Source: Cytidiella melzeri (lineage: Eukaryota; Basidiomycota; Agaricomycetes; Polyporales; Irpicaceae). Taken from it: DNA of 14,047 bases. The stretch spans positions 1 to 14,047 of the forward strand of contig JABYQR010000645.1 in NCBI GenBank assembly GCA_022592445.1, in the 5' to 3' direction. Under the pieces are notes generated by a model. It saw nothing but the letters and a program-made list of their open reading frames with translations, did not search any database and was not told where the DNA came from. Position numbers and translations under genes: made by a program. Below are positions 1 to 7,677 of this stretch, one piece after another (the stretch's first letter is position 1; the number at the start of each line of letters is the position of its first letter).

Positions 1-281
1 GTAGGAGAACAAATCTCTTGTATACCTTCAGGTACAGGTGCAGAGAGACCTGCAGATACACCTGTGTTGAGCTTTGATTGAGTATATACCTACTAGTGAT
101 AGTGGTGCGAGTATGCAGCCAGTACAATCTTTGAACTTTCTGAGTTGTATCTACCTCTTCAACAAAACTGAACAGAGAAACCGGGTGTAATGGTCGAGTT
201 CATTATCATATACTTACATTCATGAGTTAAATCTTGTGCTATATTCATTGAGATGATTCAGCTTTGTTCCAACAGGATTGA
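1..281. other. Gene-free AT-rich stretch
   Basis: I see no coding potential, repeat or RNA gene here. The stretch is AT-rich and has stops in all frames. An in-frame TGA at 279-281 closes the reading frame that continues to the right as degenerate retrotransposon pol. It may contain further decayed sequence from the same element (gag or protease), but nothing can be recognised by eye. Confidence 0.4.
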
Positions 282-801
282 CTATCAAAGGGCACAAGCC
301 CTCCACAAAACGCATCAGAGCTGGACTCTATAGCGCTGCAAGCAGCGAGTCCAACTTGCCAACATTTCCATAATCTCAATTCACGCAAGCCAAAAGGCAC
401 CTCTGAGTTGTCTGAGAAGAACTTACCACGTTTGAGAGCTCACTGGGCTTCAGACTATGAGCATATCATGTCTGGGGTACCAGAGAAACTACCTCCCATG
501 GGTGCAATAAACCAATGATACCTATAATTGACAAAAGTCACAAGTACAGGTATCACCATCCGAGGTGCCCGGACGCCCTCAAACCAAAACTGCTAGAGAA
601 AATTGAAAGATACAAGCAAGCAGGATGGTGGACATTTCAGAACATTCCCCAAGCTGCACCAATGCTCTGCCTTCCCAAGAAGGATGGTTTGTTAAGAATT
701 GTGTTTGACTGCCATCAACAAAGCGATATATGGTCCACAATGTATCCCCGTTCCCTGATCAGGAACAGATTTGGATGGACGTAGCAAGGGCTAAATACAG
801 G
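282..801 (+). pseudogene. Pol fragment: N-terminal part of reverse transcriptase (element 1)
   Basis: Frame 3 (from about 282) reads into LRAHWASDYEHIMSGVPEKL and ends at 'PPM', the segment that precedes the RT fingers in this lineage. After a frame change near 514 it continues as IPIIDKSHKYRYHHPRCPDA and then LLEKIERYKQAGWW, QAAPMLCLPKKDG and LRIVFD, which are the typical Ty3/gypsy RT finger motifs. A second frame change near 750 restores YPFPDQEQI-like sequence ending in DVARAKYR, and a TAA at 802-804 follows. In homologues a Ser occupies that stop position. The first 130 bases or so (282-410) are open but only weakly recognisable as pol. Family assignment is secure; the exact left limit is not. 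Confidence 0.85.
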
Positions 802-804
802 TAA

Positions 805-1743
805 AAGATTGACCTCTCCGACATGTACAAACAAGTGCGTATAGTCCCAGAGGATGTTCACAAGACCGCGTTTGCTACGGTGTATGGCACAATGCTCAGC
901 CTTGTCATGCAACAAGGCAATTGTAATGCCCCATCCACCTTCCAGCATCTCATGACGTATATCTTTCAAGACTACATAGGACACCTTGTCCATGTATACC
1001 TCAACAACATATTTGTCTTCTCAGACAGTATTGTCGAGCATGAGGGACACCTCAAACTCATACTTGAACACCTCAGGGCCGCCAACTTGTACCACAAGGC
1101 CTCCGAGTGCAGTCTATATTCCGAAAGCATGGATTGCCTGGGCCATATCATAGATAATCGAGGTCTGCATGCAAGTGCTGATAAGATGGCCAAGGTGCAA
1201 GAGTGGCGCACACCCAGGGACTATGGAGACATCCAGAGGTTCCTTGGACTAGTACAATACTTAGCGCAGTTTATGCCTGACATATCATCCTACACCGGAC
1301 CTCTTGCCAAAATCTTGCGGAACGGTCACATCTTCCATTGGAAGGCCCTGCACAAAAATTGCTTTCAGTCTATCAAGGAGCTCGCGTGCAAGGTCCCCAT
1401 CCTTAGACCAATAGATCCCAGGCTCAAGGAGACAATATGGACCATATGCAACGCCTCCATCTATGGCGTTGGAGCCGTATACAGGCAAGGCCCTGAGTGG
1501 CATTCATGCAGGCCGGCAGGCTTTATGTCCAAGAAGTTCACAATGGCACAACACACTTACTGTGTATTCGAGATGGAGACCACAGCCATTCTCGAGGCAC
1601 TGCTGAAATGGGAGGACAAACTCATAGGTCACCCCATAAGTATAGTCATGGACCATAAGGCCCTAGAGTTCTTCAAGACACAGCTGAACTTCTCTCCATG
1701 GCACACCCGTTGGATGGAAGACCTTGAACGTTTTGATTACCAA
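805..1743 (+). pseudogene. Pol fragment: RT core and RNase H (element 1)
   Basis: This is the longest open segment, about 313 codons. It begins KIDLSDMYKQVRIVPEDV (RT motif with the first catalytic Asp), then NAPSTFQHLM and the active-site motif, which reads YLNN (997-1008) where the family has YLDD, so the polymerase centre is dead. RFLGLVQYLAQFMPD and the thumb follow, then RNase H: ICNASIYGVGAVY (1444 onward) has Asn at 1450-1452 where the first RNase H Asp is expected. FEMETTAILEALLKWEDKL carries the Glu and MDHKALEFFKTQ a retained Asp. The frame is lost near 1744 by a one-base change just before the segment that starts IIYMKGELNK. These catalytic losses are independent of the frameshifts and stops, so this copy cannot encode an active enzyme. 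Confidence 0.93.
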
Positions 1744-1744
1744 G

Positions 1745-2398
1745 ATAATTTACATGAAGGGTGAACTTAACAAGGTTGCCAACTGCCTATCTTGCTACTA
1801 CGCAAACAATAACCCTGGGGAAACCCACCCGTTTGACAACTACGTCAATGCCAACATTTGTTTTGACCAAGAAGGTCACAAACTACCTATTAAGCAAAGA
1901 GCAGAGCTCTGATCTGCACAAGTGGGGAGACTCACAAATAAGTTCTGTTCCCGCAAAGAATTTGAGGAACACAACACAGAAGCCAACGAACTCGAGGAGC
2001 ATCGCGAGGACCCTGCACCTATAGAACTCAGCAAGGACATCGCACCACTATCCCACAAGATGAAGCTACTCATCAAGTTCTGCCTCAGCTGTGAGCTTTG
2101 CCAGACCACAAAGACAAGTAACCTGCTACCAGCAGGTTTACTTCATTCGCTGACCATACTGACGTACCCTTGGCAGTCCATTGCAATGGACTTCTTGGGA
2201 CCGTTTCCCAAGTGTCAGGGATCAGACTACCTTTGTGTAGTACTCTACAGACTCACGTCTAATGTGCACTTGATCCCACTCACAACAAAAATCAAGGCCA
2301 GCAAACTTGCTTGGCTCTATGTGAAGGACATAGTCCAACTACATGGAGTTGCCGAGTCCATCATCAGCAATAGGGACCCAAAGCTCACCTCAGTCTTC
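1745..2398 (+). pseudogene. Pol fragment: end of RNase H, integrase zinc-finger region and start of integrase core (element 1)
   Basis: This frame opens with IIYMKGELNKVANCLSCYY, the conserved end of Ty3/gypsy RNase H (usually a 'D/N-x-LSR' motif; here Arg is replaced by Cys, which fits CGC to TGC). A TGA at 1910-1912 interrupts it. It then reads through a poorly conserved linker to CLSCELCQTTKTSN, the CxxC half of the integrase HHCC zinc finger. The catalytic core begins with PWQSIAMDFLGPFP (first Asp at 2189-2191) and YLCVVLYRLTSNVHLIP. The second catalytic position reads Asn (SNRD, Asn at 2369-2371) instead of Asp. It closes at a TAG (2399-2401), where homologues have Trp. Confidence 0.9.
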
Positions 2399-2401
2399 TA
2401 G

Positions 2402-2882
2402 ATAGATGTACAGAGGCTGTTAGAAACTTGACTATTGATGTCGATGGCCTTCCATCCTCAGACAGATGGGGCCACTGAGCGGGCTAACCACTCTGTTACT
2501 CAGGTGCTTTGTGCCCTGATGAAACTCAACCAGAGCAATTGGGTAGACCAACTCCCAATGACTGAGTTTGCACTGAATGTGGCCGCTAGTAGCTCAACTG
2601 TGTTTGCACCATTTGAGCTTACTGGGGGACATATACCCCGCATGACTCAGTCTATACCGGACAGAAAGCTGCCTGGAGTTCAGTCCTTCGCTCAGAAGGC
2701 ACTCGATGACCTCATGCTTGCTCATGATGCAATAATTGACAGTTAGGTCCACCAGACCTATCATGCCAAAAACAGGCATTGAGACAAAAGACTCTCTGAG
2801 GGGAAACCCAAACCTCTCAAAGGAGGAGGATATGTTTACCTCTCTACCGAGAACCTCAACTTGCCGAAAGGCCAGGCTAAAA
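2402..2882 (+). pseudogene. Pol fragment: second half of integrase core and linker (element 1)
   Basis: The reading frame is the same as in the preceding segment. After a TGA at 2429-2431 it reads LLMSMAFHPQTDGATERANH. The catalytic Glu is at 2477-2479, exactly 36 codons after the mutated second Asp and 96 after the first, so the DD35E spacing survives across two stop codons and these stops are substitutions, not indels. WVDQLPMTEFALN and FAPFELTGG follow, as in the family. TAG at 2744-2746 and TGA at 2780-2782 interrupt AHDAIID...VHQTYHA. The segment ends at YLSTENLNLPKG and a short A run near 2880, where the frame shifts. Confidence 0.9.
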
Positions 2883-3273
2883 ATTGTTACCAAAATTTAT
2901 TGGCCCCTATGAGATTGAGGTGGCTCACCCAGCCACCTCTAATTATACCCTGAAACTGTTGGAGGACCTAGTCCGACAACGAATTCATCCCACGTTTCAC
3001 ATCAGTCGACTCAGATGCCACAAGAAGAATGATGATGAATTGTTCCCTCACATGGAGACACGGGTATTCTACGACATGGGGAAACCCGAAGAAGGGGAGT
3101 GCCTGGTTGAGGAAATCAACGACCACAAGTGGACCGGCAGGTCCTTGAAGTTCCACATCAAAGAGAACCTTGGGGATGAAGCTTGGGAGCTACTCGCCAA
3201 TGTAGACGAGTGCTCGGCACTGGGCAACTACCTAGATACTCAAGGGGTAAGCTCAGTGCAAGAATTATCATAA
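2883..3273 (+). pseudogene. Pol fragment: integrase C-terminal GPY/F module with degenerate chromodomain-like tail (element 1)
   Basis: Starting in the new frame, the segment reads [20 protein letters not shown] and [20 protein letters not shown], the Ty3/gypsy integrase C-terminal module with its GPY signature. The tail [20 protein letters not shown] and [15 protein letters not shown] has the spacing of a chromodomain (VEEI...H/R...F.IKW....WE) but lacks the KW and WEP aromatic residues, so it would not be expected to bind methylated histone tails. It ends at a TAA at 3271-3273. No polypurine tract follows. Confidence 0.85.
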
Positions 3274-3420
3274 ATAAGATAAGATTAGCAAGACACTGTT
3301 CAACACCCCTCGGATCTCCAAGGTCCCGTCAAAAATTGTTGGATGCTACGGAGGCAACTCCCGTCCTGGCTAGGTTGGGATAAGCGCAGGTGCCCACCTG
3401 ATTGCTGTCTACTTTAATAT
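3274..3420. other. Short unassigned stretch between element 1 and the inverted repeat
   Basis: This stretch holds no gene, no polypurine tract and no LTR end that I can recognise, so the 3' end of element 1 is lost here. The short AT-rich run AATAAGATAAGAT just after the pol stop also occurs at 7973-7985 within the LTR of the second element. That is probably low complexity, not homology. Confidence 0.4.
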
Positions 3421-4213
3421 AGCATTAGCAAGGCTGGTAAGCAGCAAGTACAATTCCTGAACATTGAATGAAATATTACTTTTTGAGCCAGATTTGTGAG
3501 TAAACTTGGTGCTGGTAGCAGCCTGAACAAGTAATTTTGTTGGGAATAGCTTCTTCAATGAGTAATGTTCAGTAAGTTGGTGGTTTGTCTTCACTGGAGC
3601 ACACAATCATTCATGAAAGAAGAGGGACTGTGCTGTATTGTTTGAAGTGCAACAATGGGTGTGAGTACAGAATTAAGACAAGTTTGTGGAGTAGAGCATG
3701 GAGACAAAGATTGTTTGATGTGCGTCTTCTTTTTAATGGTGTTGAAATATGCTAAATAATCTAGATACAATTTGGTAAACTGCAGGATGAGGGTTACAAC
3801 TAATTATATTATTGAAAGCAAATTGAATAAATCATATAGCATGAAATAGTAAATTGCACCTGTGTCTTTGTTACCAAAAAGAGCCTCAGTAAACAGCTCT
3901 GTTCCTGGCAAGGACCTTGCCAAGCCATCCGGTCATGAATATTGACTGCATTACGGGCATTTGCTACTGGTGACACCTTTGATAGGCAACTTGATCTGGG
4001 ATAAAGTGACTGTACTACAATTGATAAGTTTGATTGTGGGACAAGGAGTCATACATTGATAAAGGTAGTCACCAATGGTAACAAGGGGCTTCATCTATCT
4101 TGTCATTAATCTTGTGCAGTGTTCACTGCTGATTCTGAAAAATTACTTGCTTCAAGAATGAAGGGCTGTAGGGTGTCTCATTAGATCAAATTGGTAGAAC
4201 ATGTTACATGTGT
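3421..4213 (+). repeat. Left long inverted-repeat arm (A)
   Basis: This 793-bp arm is the reverse complement of 5781-6573. By eye the arms differ at scattered bases, but a stretch of about 250 bp (roughly 3465-3723 against 6270-6530) shows no difference. Alignment begins at AGCATTAGCAA and stops being unique at the first CCTGTTGATG of the tandem array. It is AT-rich and shows no convincing gene. An apparent short ORF starting MCAPVKTNHQ on the minus strand exists in both arms only because the DNA is duplicated. Length and arrangement suggest part of a foldback or other non-autonomous DNA element. The class is not known. Confidence 0.85.
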
Positions 4214-4768
4214 CCTGTTGATGTCTGCACTGCCTCACCCCCATTGGAGCTGCCACAGGCTGGGTTCTGATTGTAACTCCTGCTTAGAGGGCAACTAGTG
4301 GTTGTGAAACTGTATGGAAGAATCAAAGGCAGTGCTCTATGGTGATGCAGCCACATCCTGTTGATGTTGCTCTGATTGTAACTCCTCCTTAGAGAGCAAC
4401 TTATGTTTCTGAAACTTTGTGGAACAATCTGATGCAGTGCTTGCCAATGCAACCATGTCCTGTTGATGTCTGAGCTGCATCACCCCAATTGGAACTGCCA
4501 CAGATTGTGTTCTCATTGTAAGCCTTGCTAGAGAGTAGTGGTTGTGAAACCTTGTGGACCAATTGAATGCAGTGCTTGCTGCCAATATAGCCATGTACTG
4601 TTGATGTCTGAACTGCCTCACCCCCATTGGAACTGCCACAGTTGTAACTCCTGCTTACAAAGTAGTGGTTGGAAAACTTTTTGGACCTATCAAATGCAGT
4701 GAAACCACGTCCAGCTGATGTCTGCATTGCCTCACCCCCATCAGAGCTGCCACAGGCTGTGTTCTGAT
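4214..4768 (+). repeat. Tandem ~143-bp repeat array (B, forward, five units)
   Basis: Units begin with variants of CCTGTTGATGTCTG at 4214, 4357, 4459, 4597 and 4711, giving unit lengths of 143, 102, 138 and 114 bases and a final partial unit ending near 4768. Shared words inside the unit are CTCACCCCCATTGGA, ACTGCCACAG, GTTCTGATTGTAACTCC and GTTGTGAAAC. The 102-bp unit lacks about 40 bases after its first 14. The same unit occurs inverted at 5361-5780 and forward again at 6579-6800. On the minus strand the unit gives open reading in several frames with recurring peptides such as GSSNGGEAVQTST. Unit lengths are not multiples of three, so I do not call this coding. Confidence 0.85.
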
Positions 4769-5240
4769 CTACAATTCCTGAAGAATGAAGAAGAATTATT
4801 CCAGTGTGCTCCAGCACATTGATGCCTTTTCAGATGTGAGTTTTTTGTCCCCCAAAGTGTGGGAATTTATGGCAGAATACAGACAGTAACAGTGTCAATA
4901 ACAAACAATGAATTTAGCTGATGGCATCACACTGCCCTTGTTATCAGCCCTTTATAACTTTATATCAGATCACTTTTGCAATCAAAATGCAATTTTTGAT
5001 TTTTACAGACTGCACATGGGTACAAATCTGTACATATAATACACCCTTGAATAGCCCTATCTTTTGGCAACATTCTGGTACAAACATCCTCTCAATTGAA
5101 GTGGAATTGAGCAAGTTATGGCCAGTCTACTGAAAAAGGTCATCCAGACTCAGATCCAAACTCCACTCCTGCTGGCAAATGATGTCAAATTCTGGTCAGG
5201 TTGACGCGCAGCAATCTACAGACATTGCTTGCTCTCTCAA
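4769..5240. other. Unique spacer between the inverted-repeat halves
   Basis: This 470-bp stretch separates the forward A-B block from the inverted C'-B'-A' block and has no copy elsewhere in the window. It is AT-rich. A 70-codon plus-strand ORF (4921-5133) has no recognisable motif and no coding-like composition, so I do not call it. The spacer may be the internal body of a foldback-like element or part of a separate decayed element. Confidence 0.5.
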
Positions 5241-5360
5241 CAAGGAATACAATTAGAAGACATGCCACACATAGTGTTGGCTATGAGCAAGAATTACCAG
5301 TACATTGGAAGCTAAGTACAAATTCTCAACCCCTACATTCTTGGACAATGTAAACTTGTG
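5241..5360 (-). repeat. Block C', inverted copy of 6801-6918
   Basis: The reverse complement of this block, beginning next to a GATGCAGCCA and running through TTTACATTGTC, TTGTACTTAGCTTCCAATG, TACTGGTAATTCTTGCTCA and ATTCCTTG, matches 6801-6918 with scattered mismatches. Both copies sit directly on the outer end of a B array. Together with B' it forms the inverted partner of the B-C block at 6579-6918. No gene is visible in it. Confidence 0.8.
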
Positions 5361-5780
5361 GCTGCATCAGCAGTGAGTTCTGCATCTGATTGTTCCACAA
5401 GTTTCACAACTGTTAATTGCTCTCTAAGCAGGAGTTACAATCAGAACACAGCCTGTGGCAGTTCCAATGGGGGTGAGGCAGTTCAGACATCAACAGGACA
5501 TGGTTACATCAGCAGCAAGCACTGTGTCAAATTGTTGCACAAAGTTTCACAACCATGAGTCGCTCTCTGAGGAATTAAAATCAGAACATAGCCTGTGGCA
5601 GTTCTAATGGGGCTGAAGCAGTTCAGACATCAACAGGATGTGCTTGCATCAGCATAAAGCACTGCCTTTGATCCTTCCATACAGTTTCACAACCACCAGT
5701 TGCTTCATAAGCAGGAGTTACAATCAGAACACAGCCTGTGGCAGTTCCAATGGGGGTGAGGCAGTGCAGACATCAACAGG
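5361..5780 (-). repeat. Tandem ~143-bp repeat array (B', inverted, three units)
   Basis: This is the reverse-complement orientation of the B unit. CAACAGG boundaries end at 5780, 5637 and 5497, giving unit lengths of 143 and 140, with a third unit running to about 5361. It abuts arm A' on the right, as the forward array abuts arm A on the left, so the A-B block is mirrored as B'-A'. The unit at 5638-5780 is closest to the first forward unit at 4214: they share the same neighbouring ACATGT sequence and the GTATGGAAG variant. Confidence 0.85.
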
Positions 5781-6573
5781 ACACATGTAACATGTTCTAC
5801 CAATTGATCTAATGAGACACCCTACAGCCCTTCATTCTTACAGCAAGTAATTTTCTAGAATCAGCAGTGAACACTGCACAAGATTAATGACAAGATAGAT
5901 GAAGCCCCTTGATACCATTGGTGACGACCTTTATCAATGTATGGCTCCTTTTCCTGCAATGAAACTTATCAATTGTAGTACAGTCACTTTATCCCTGACC
6001 AAGTTGCCTATCAAAGGTGTCCACCAATAGCAAATGCCCGTAACACAGTCAATATTCATGACCAGATGGCTTGGCAAGATCCTTACCAGGAACACAGTTG
6101 TTTACTGAGGTTGTTTTTGGTAACAAAGTCACAGGTGCAATTGACTATTTCATGCTATATGATTTATTCAATTTGCTTTCAATAACATAATCAGTTGTAA
6201 CCCTGCTCCTGCAGTTTACCAAATTGTATCTAGATTATTTAACATAGTTTAACACCATTGAAAAGAAGATGCACATCAAACAATCTTTGTCTCCATGCTC
6301 TACTCCACAAACTTGTCTTAATTCTGTACTCACACCCATTGTTGCACTTCAAACAATACAGCACAGTCCCTCTTCTTTCATGAATGATTGTGTGCTCCAG
6401 TGAAGACAAACCACCAACTTACTGAACATTACTCATTGAAGAAGCTATTCCCAACAAAATTACTTGTTCAGGCTGCTACCAGCACCAAGTTTACTCACAA
6501 ATCTGGCTCAAAAAGTAATATTTCATTCAATCTTCAGGAATTGTACTTTCTGCTTGCCAGCTTTGCTAACGCT
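5781..6573 (-). repeat. Right long inverted-repeat arm (A')
   Basis: This is the mirror copy of 3421-4213 and has the same 793-bp length. Differences are concentrated in the half nearer the B array (about 5800-6260). The outer part, from about 6270 to 6530, is essentially identical to the left arm. The sequence ends at GCTAACGCT (matching AGCATTAGC at the left arm start), immediately followed by more B units in forward orientation. So A' is itself flanked on both sides by B arrays in opposite orientations. Confidence 0.85.
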
Positions 6574-6578
6574 AGTGA

Positions 6579-6800
6579 AACTCCTGCTTATAGAGCAACT
6601 GGTGGTTTTGAAACTGTATGGAAGAATCAAAGGCAGTGCTTTATGCTGATGCAACCACATCCTGTTGATGTCTGAACTGCTTCATCCCCATTGGAACTGC
6701 CACAGGCTATGTTTTGATTTTAATTCCTCCCTAGAGAGCAACTCATGGTTGTGAAACTTTGTGCAACAATCTGACACAGTGCTTGCTGCTGATGCAGCCA
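6579..6800 (+). repeat. Tandem ~143-bp repeat (B, forward, one partial and one full unit)
   Basis: This begins mid-unit at AACTCCTGCTTATAG, reaches the unit boundary CCTGTTGATG at 6661 and continues as a 140-bp unit ending GATGCAGCCA. The first partial unit carries the GTATGGAAGAATC variant shared with the units at 4214 and 5638-5780. With block C it mirrors C'-B' at 5241-5780. Confidence 0.8.
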
Positions 6801-6918
6801 GAAATTTACATTGTCAAACAATGTATGGGTTGGCAATTTGTACTTAGCTTCCAATGTACTGGTAATTCTTGCTCAGAGCCAATACTATGCATGGCATGTC
6901 TTCTAATTGTATTCCTTG
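6801..6918 (+). repeat. Block C, outer end of the repeat complex
   Basis: This is the forward copy of 5241-5360. Similarity to the inverted copy stops right after ATTCCTTG at 6911-6918, which marks the right boundary of the whole repeat complex. Sequence beyond it (GAGCTACTAGC) has no match in the left copy. I could not find a target-site duplication pairing with the left boundary at 3421. Confidence 0.75.
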
Positions 6919-6981
6919 TGAGCTACTAGCAAACAAAGAATAATATTACAAAAGAAAGAGTGAGTGGGAAGAATAGTTGAG

Positions 6982-6991
6982 ATATAAAAGG
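6982..6991 (+). promoter_or_regulatory. TATA-like box
   Basis: GATATAAAAGGGG lies just downstream of the repeat complex on the plus strand. It is a good match to a eukaryotic TATA box, but no supported gene follows within 1 kb, so it may be a relic LTR promoter or chance. Confidence 0.3.
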
Positions 6992-7439
6992 GGAAGACGT
7001 GCGAGGGAAATATTGTTAGTTAATGAGGGATGATATGGCTACGAGACAGGGGTAATGGGAACCGAGGAACGGCCGACGGGAAGCCAAGGTGTGGATAAGG
7101 CGGATAAGAGCGACAGAGAGACAGAGTTGAAGGTGGGATGAGGATAGGAGAGACGGGTAGGAGGCTGTGTGTGGAACATTGAGTTGAATGTCGTTCACAC
7201 CATGTGCATGAGTGATTGTGACGGGGGTGTATGTGCATCATGGACCACCAATGTGTGATGAGGATGTGTGCAGAGATACTGAGCTGATTACGACGCTATG
7301 CAACTCATCTTCAATACTGTATGGGTGCTCACACACACTCTATCTGCTGAGAATGGCACAAGCTCATATTATGGATGCCAAAGCTGTATGTACACTAGTC
7401 TAAGTTGGGGTTTGTGATGCAAGAGCAATCGACAGCACA

Positions 7440-7487
7440 CTGGAAACAGTCAGTGGCTGCCATGTAACGTTTTTTGAGTTGACTTAC
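7440..7487 (-). other. Possible 48-nt spliceosomal intron signature
   Basis: On the minus strand a perfect donor GTAAGT (7487 down to 7482) is followed by CACTGAC, which fits a fungal branch site CTRAC (around 7449-7453), and an acceptor TTTCCAG ending at 7440. The length, 48 nt, is typical of basidiomycete introns. The sequence on both sides is open on the minus strand (about 7395-7664) but has no ATG start and no recognisable protein. It could be a fragment of a captured or decayed gene, or coincidence. Without the intron the frame also stays open, because 48 is a multiple of three. Confidence 0.3.
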
Positions 7488-7677
7488 CGCAGGTGGCCGA
7501 TGCTTCCCAAACTCTATACGGCAATCCACCAGTAGTCTGTCAAGAACACAACCAAACTCTATGAAGAGTGAGGGAGTGACGACAGGGGGGGAGGAACGAC
7601 AAGCGAATTTGCGTGGACAATAAGACAGGGGTAATGATGATGAGGAAAGGGAGAGAGACGACAACGAGGGAGCAGCT

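Larger units (their letters stand above)
282..3273 (+). mobile_element. Degenerate Ty3/gypsy LTR retrotransposon, pol remnant (element 1)
   Basis: The stretch translates, across four frame changes and six in-frame stops, into the Ty3/gypsy pol order: RT, RNase H, integrase zinc-finger region, DDE core, GPY/F module, degenerate chromodomain-like tail. Frame changes fall near 514, 750, 1744 and 2882. Stops are at 802, 1910, 2399, 2429, 2744 and 2780. Gag and an identifiable protease are not seen on the left. No polypurine tract or LTR follows the pol stop on the right, so the copy is truncated or too decayed at both ends. It is a different subfamily from the minus-strand element at 7678-11763: the RT and integrase sequences differ strongly and the tail lacks a canonical chromodomain. 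It cannot be autonomous. Confidence 0.93.
6919..7677. other. Unassigned purine-rich region with a 14-bp repeated word
   Basis: No gene can be supported. Two GA-rich stretches (about 6950-7180 and 7560-7680) flank a mixed stretch. The 14-base word AGACAGGGGTAATG occurs in both (7044-7057 and 7623-7636). CCAAACTCTAT is also repeated (7507-7517 and 7552-7562). A run of seven G lies at 7585-7591. A TATA-like box and an intron-like signature in this region are listed separately. It could be a decayed LTR or leader of another element. Confidence 0.4.

Noticed and set aside
715..1503. Minus-strand ORFs overlapping the element 1 RT region
   Set aside because: They are shadows of the plus-strand pol sequence, which has clear family motifs.
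3409..3606. Short ORF starting MCAPVKTNHQ on the minus strand, with an almost identical plus-strand ORF at 6388-6675
   Set aside because: Both lie in the two inverted-repeat arms, so their identity reflects DNA duplication, not protein conservation. The C-terminal parts differ because of an arm boundary and frame changes, and no motif or coding bias is seen.
4204..4817. Overlapping minus-strand ORFs with recurring peptides such as CGSSNGGEAVQTSTGH (also 5358-5558 on plus)
   Set aside because: They are translations of the ~143-bp tandem unit. Unit lengths are not multiples of three, so the recurring peptide appears in different ORFs and frames, and there is no common start.
4921..5133. 70-codon plus-strand ORF in the spacer of the inverted repeat
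   Set aside because: It has no motif and no support beyond being open. The surrounding sequence is AT-rich and non-coding in character.
3421..6918. CRISPR-like array from the repeated units
   Set aside because: The units are about 143 bp, contiguous and diverged, with no regular short repeat-spacer pattern, in a eukaryotic (fungal) context.
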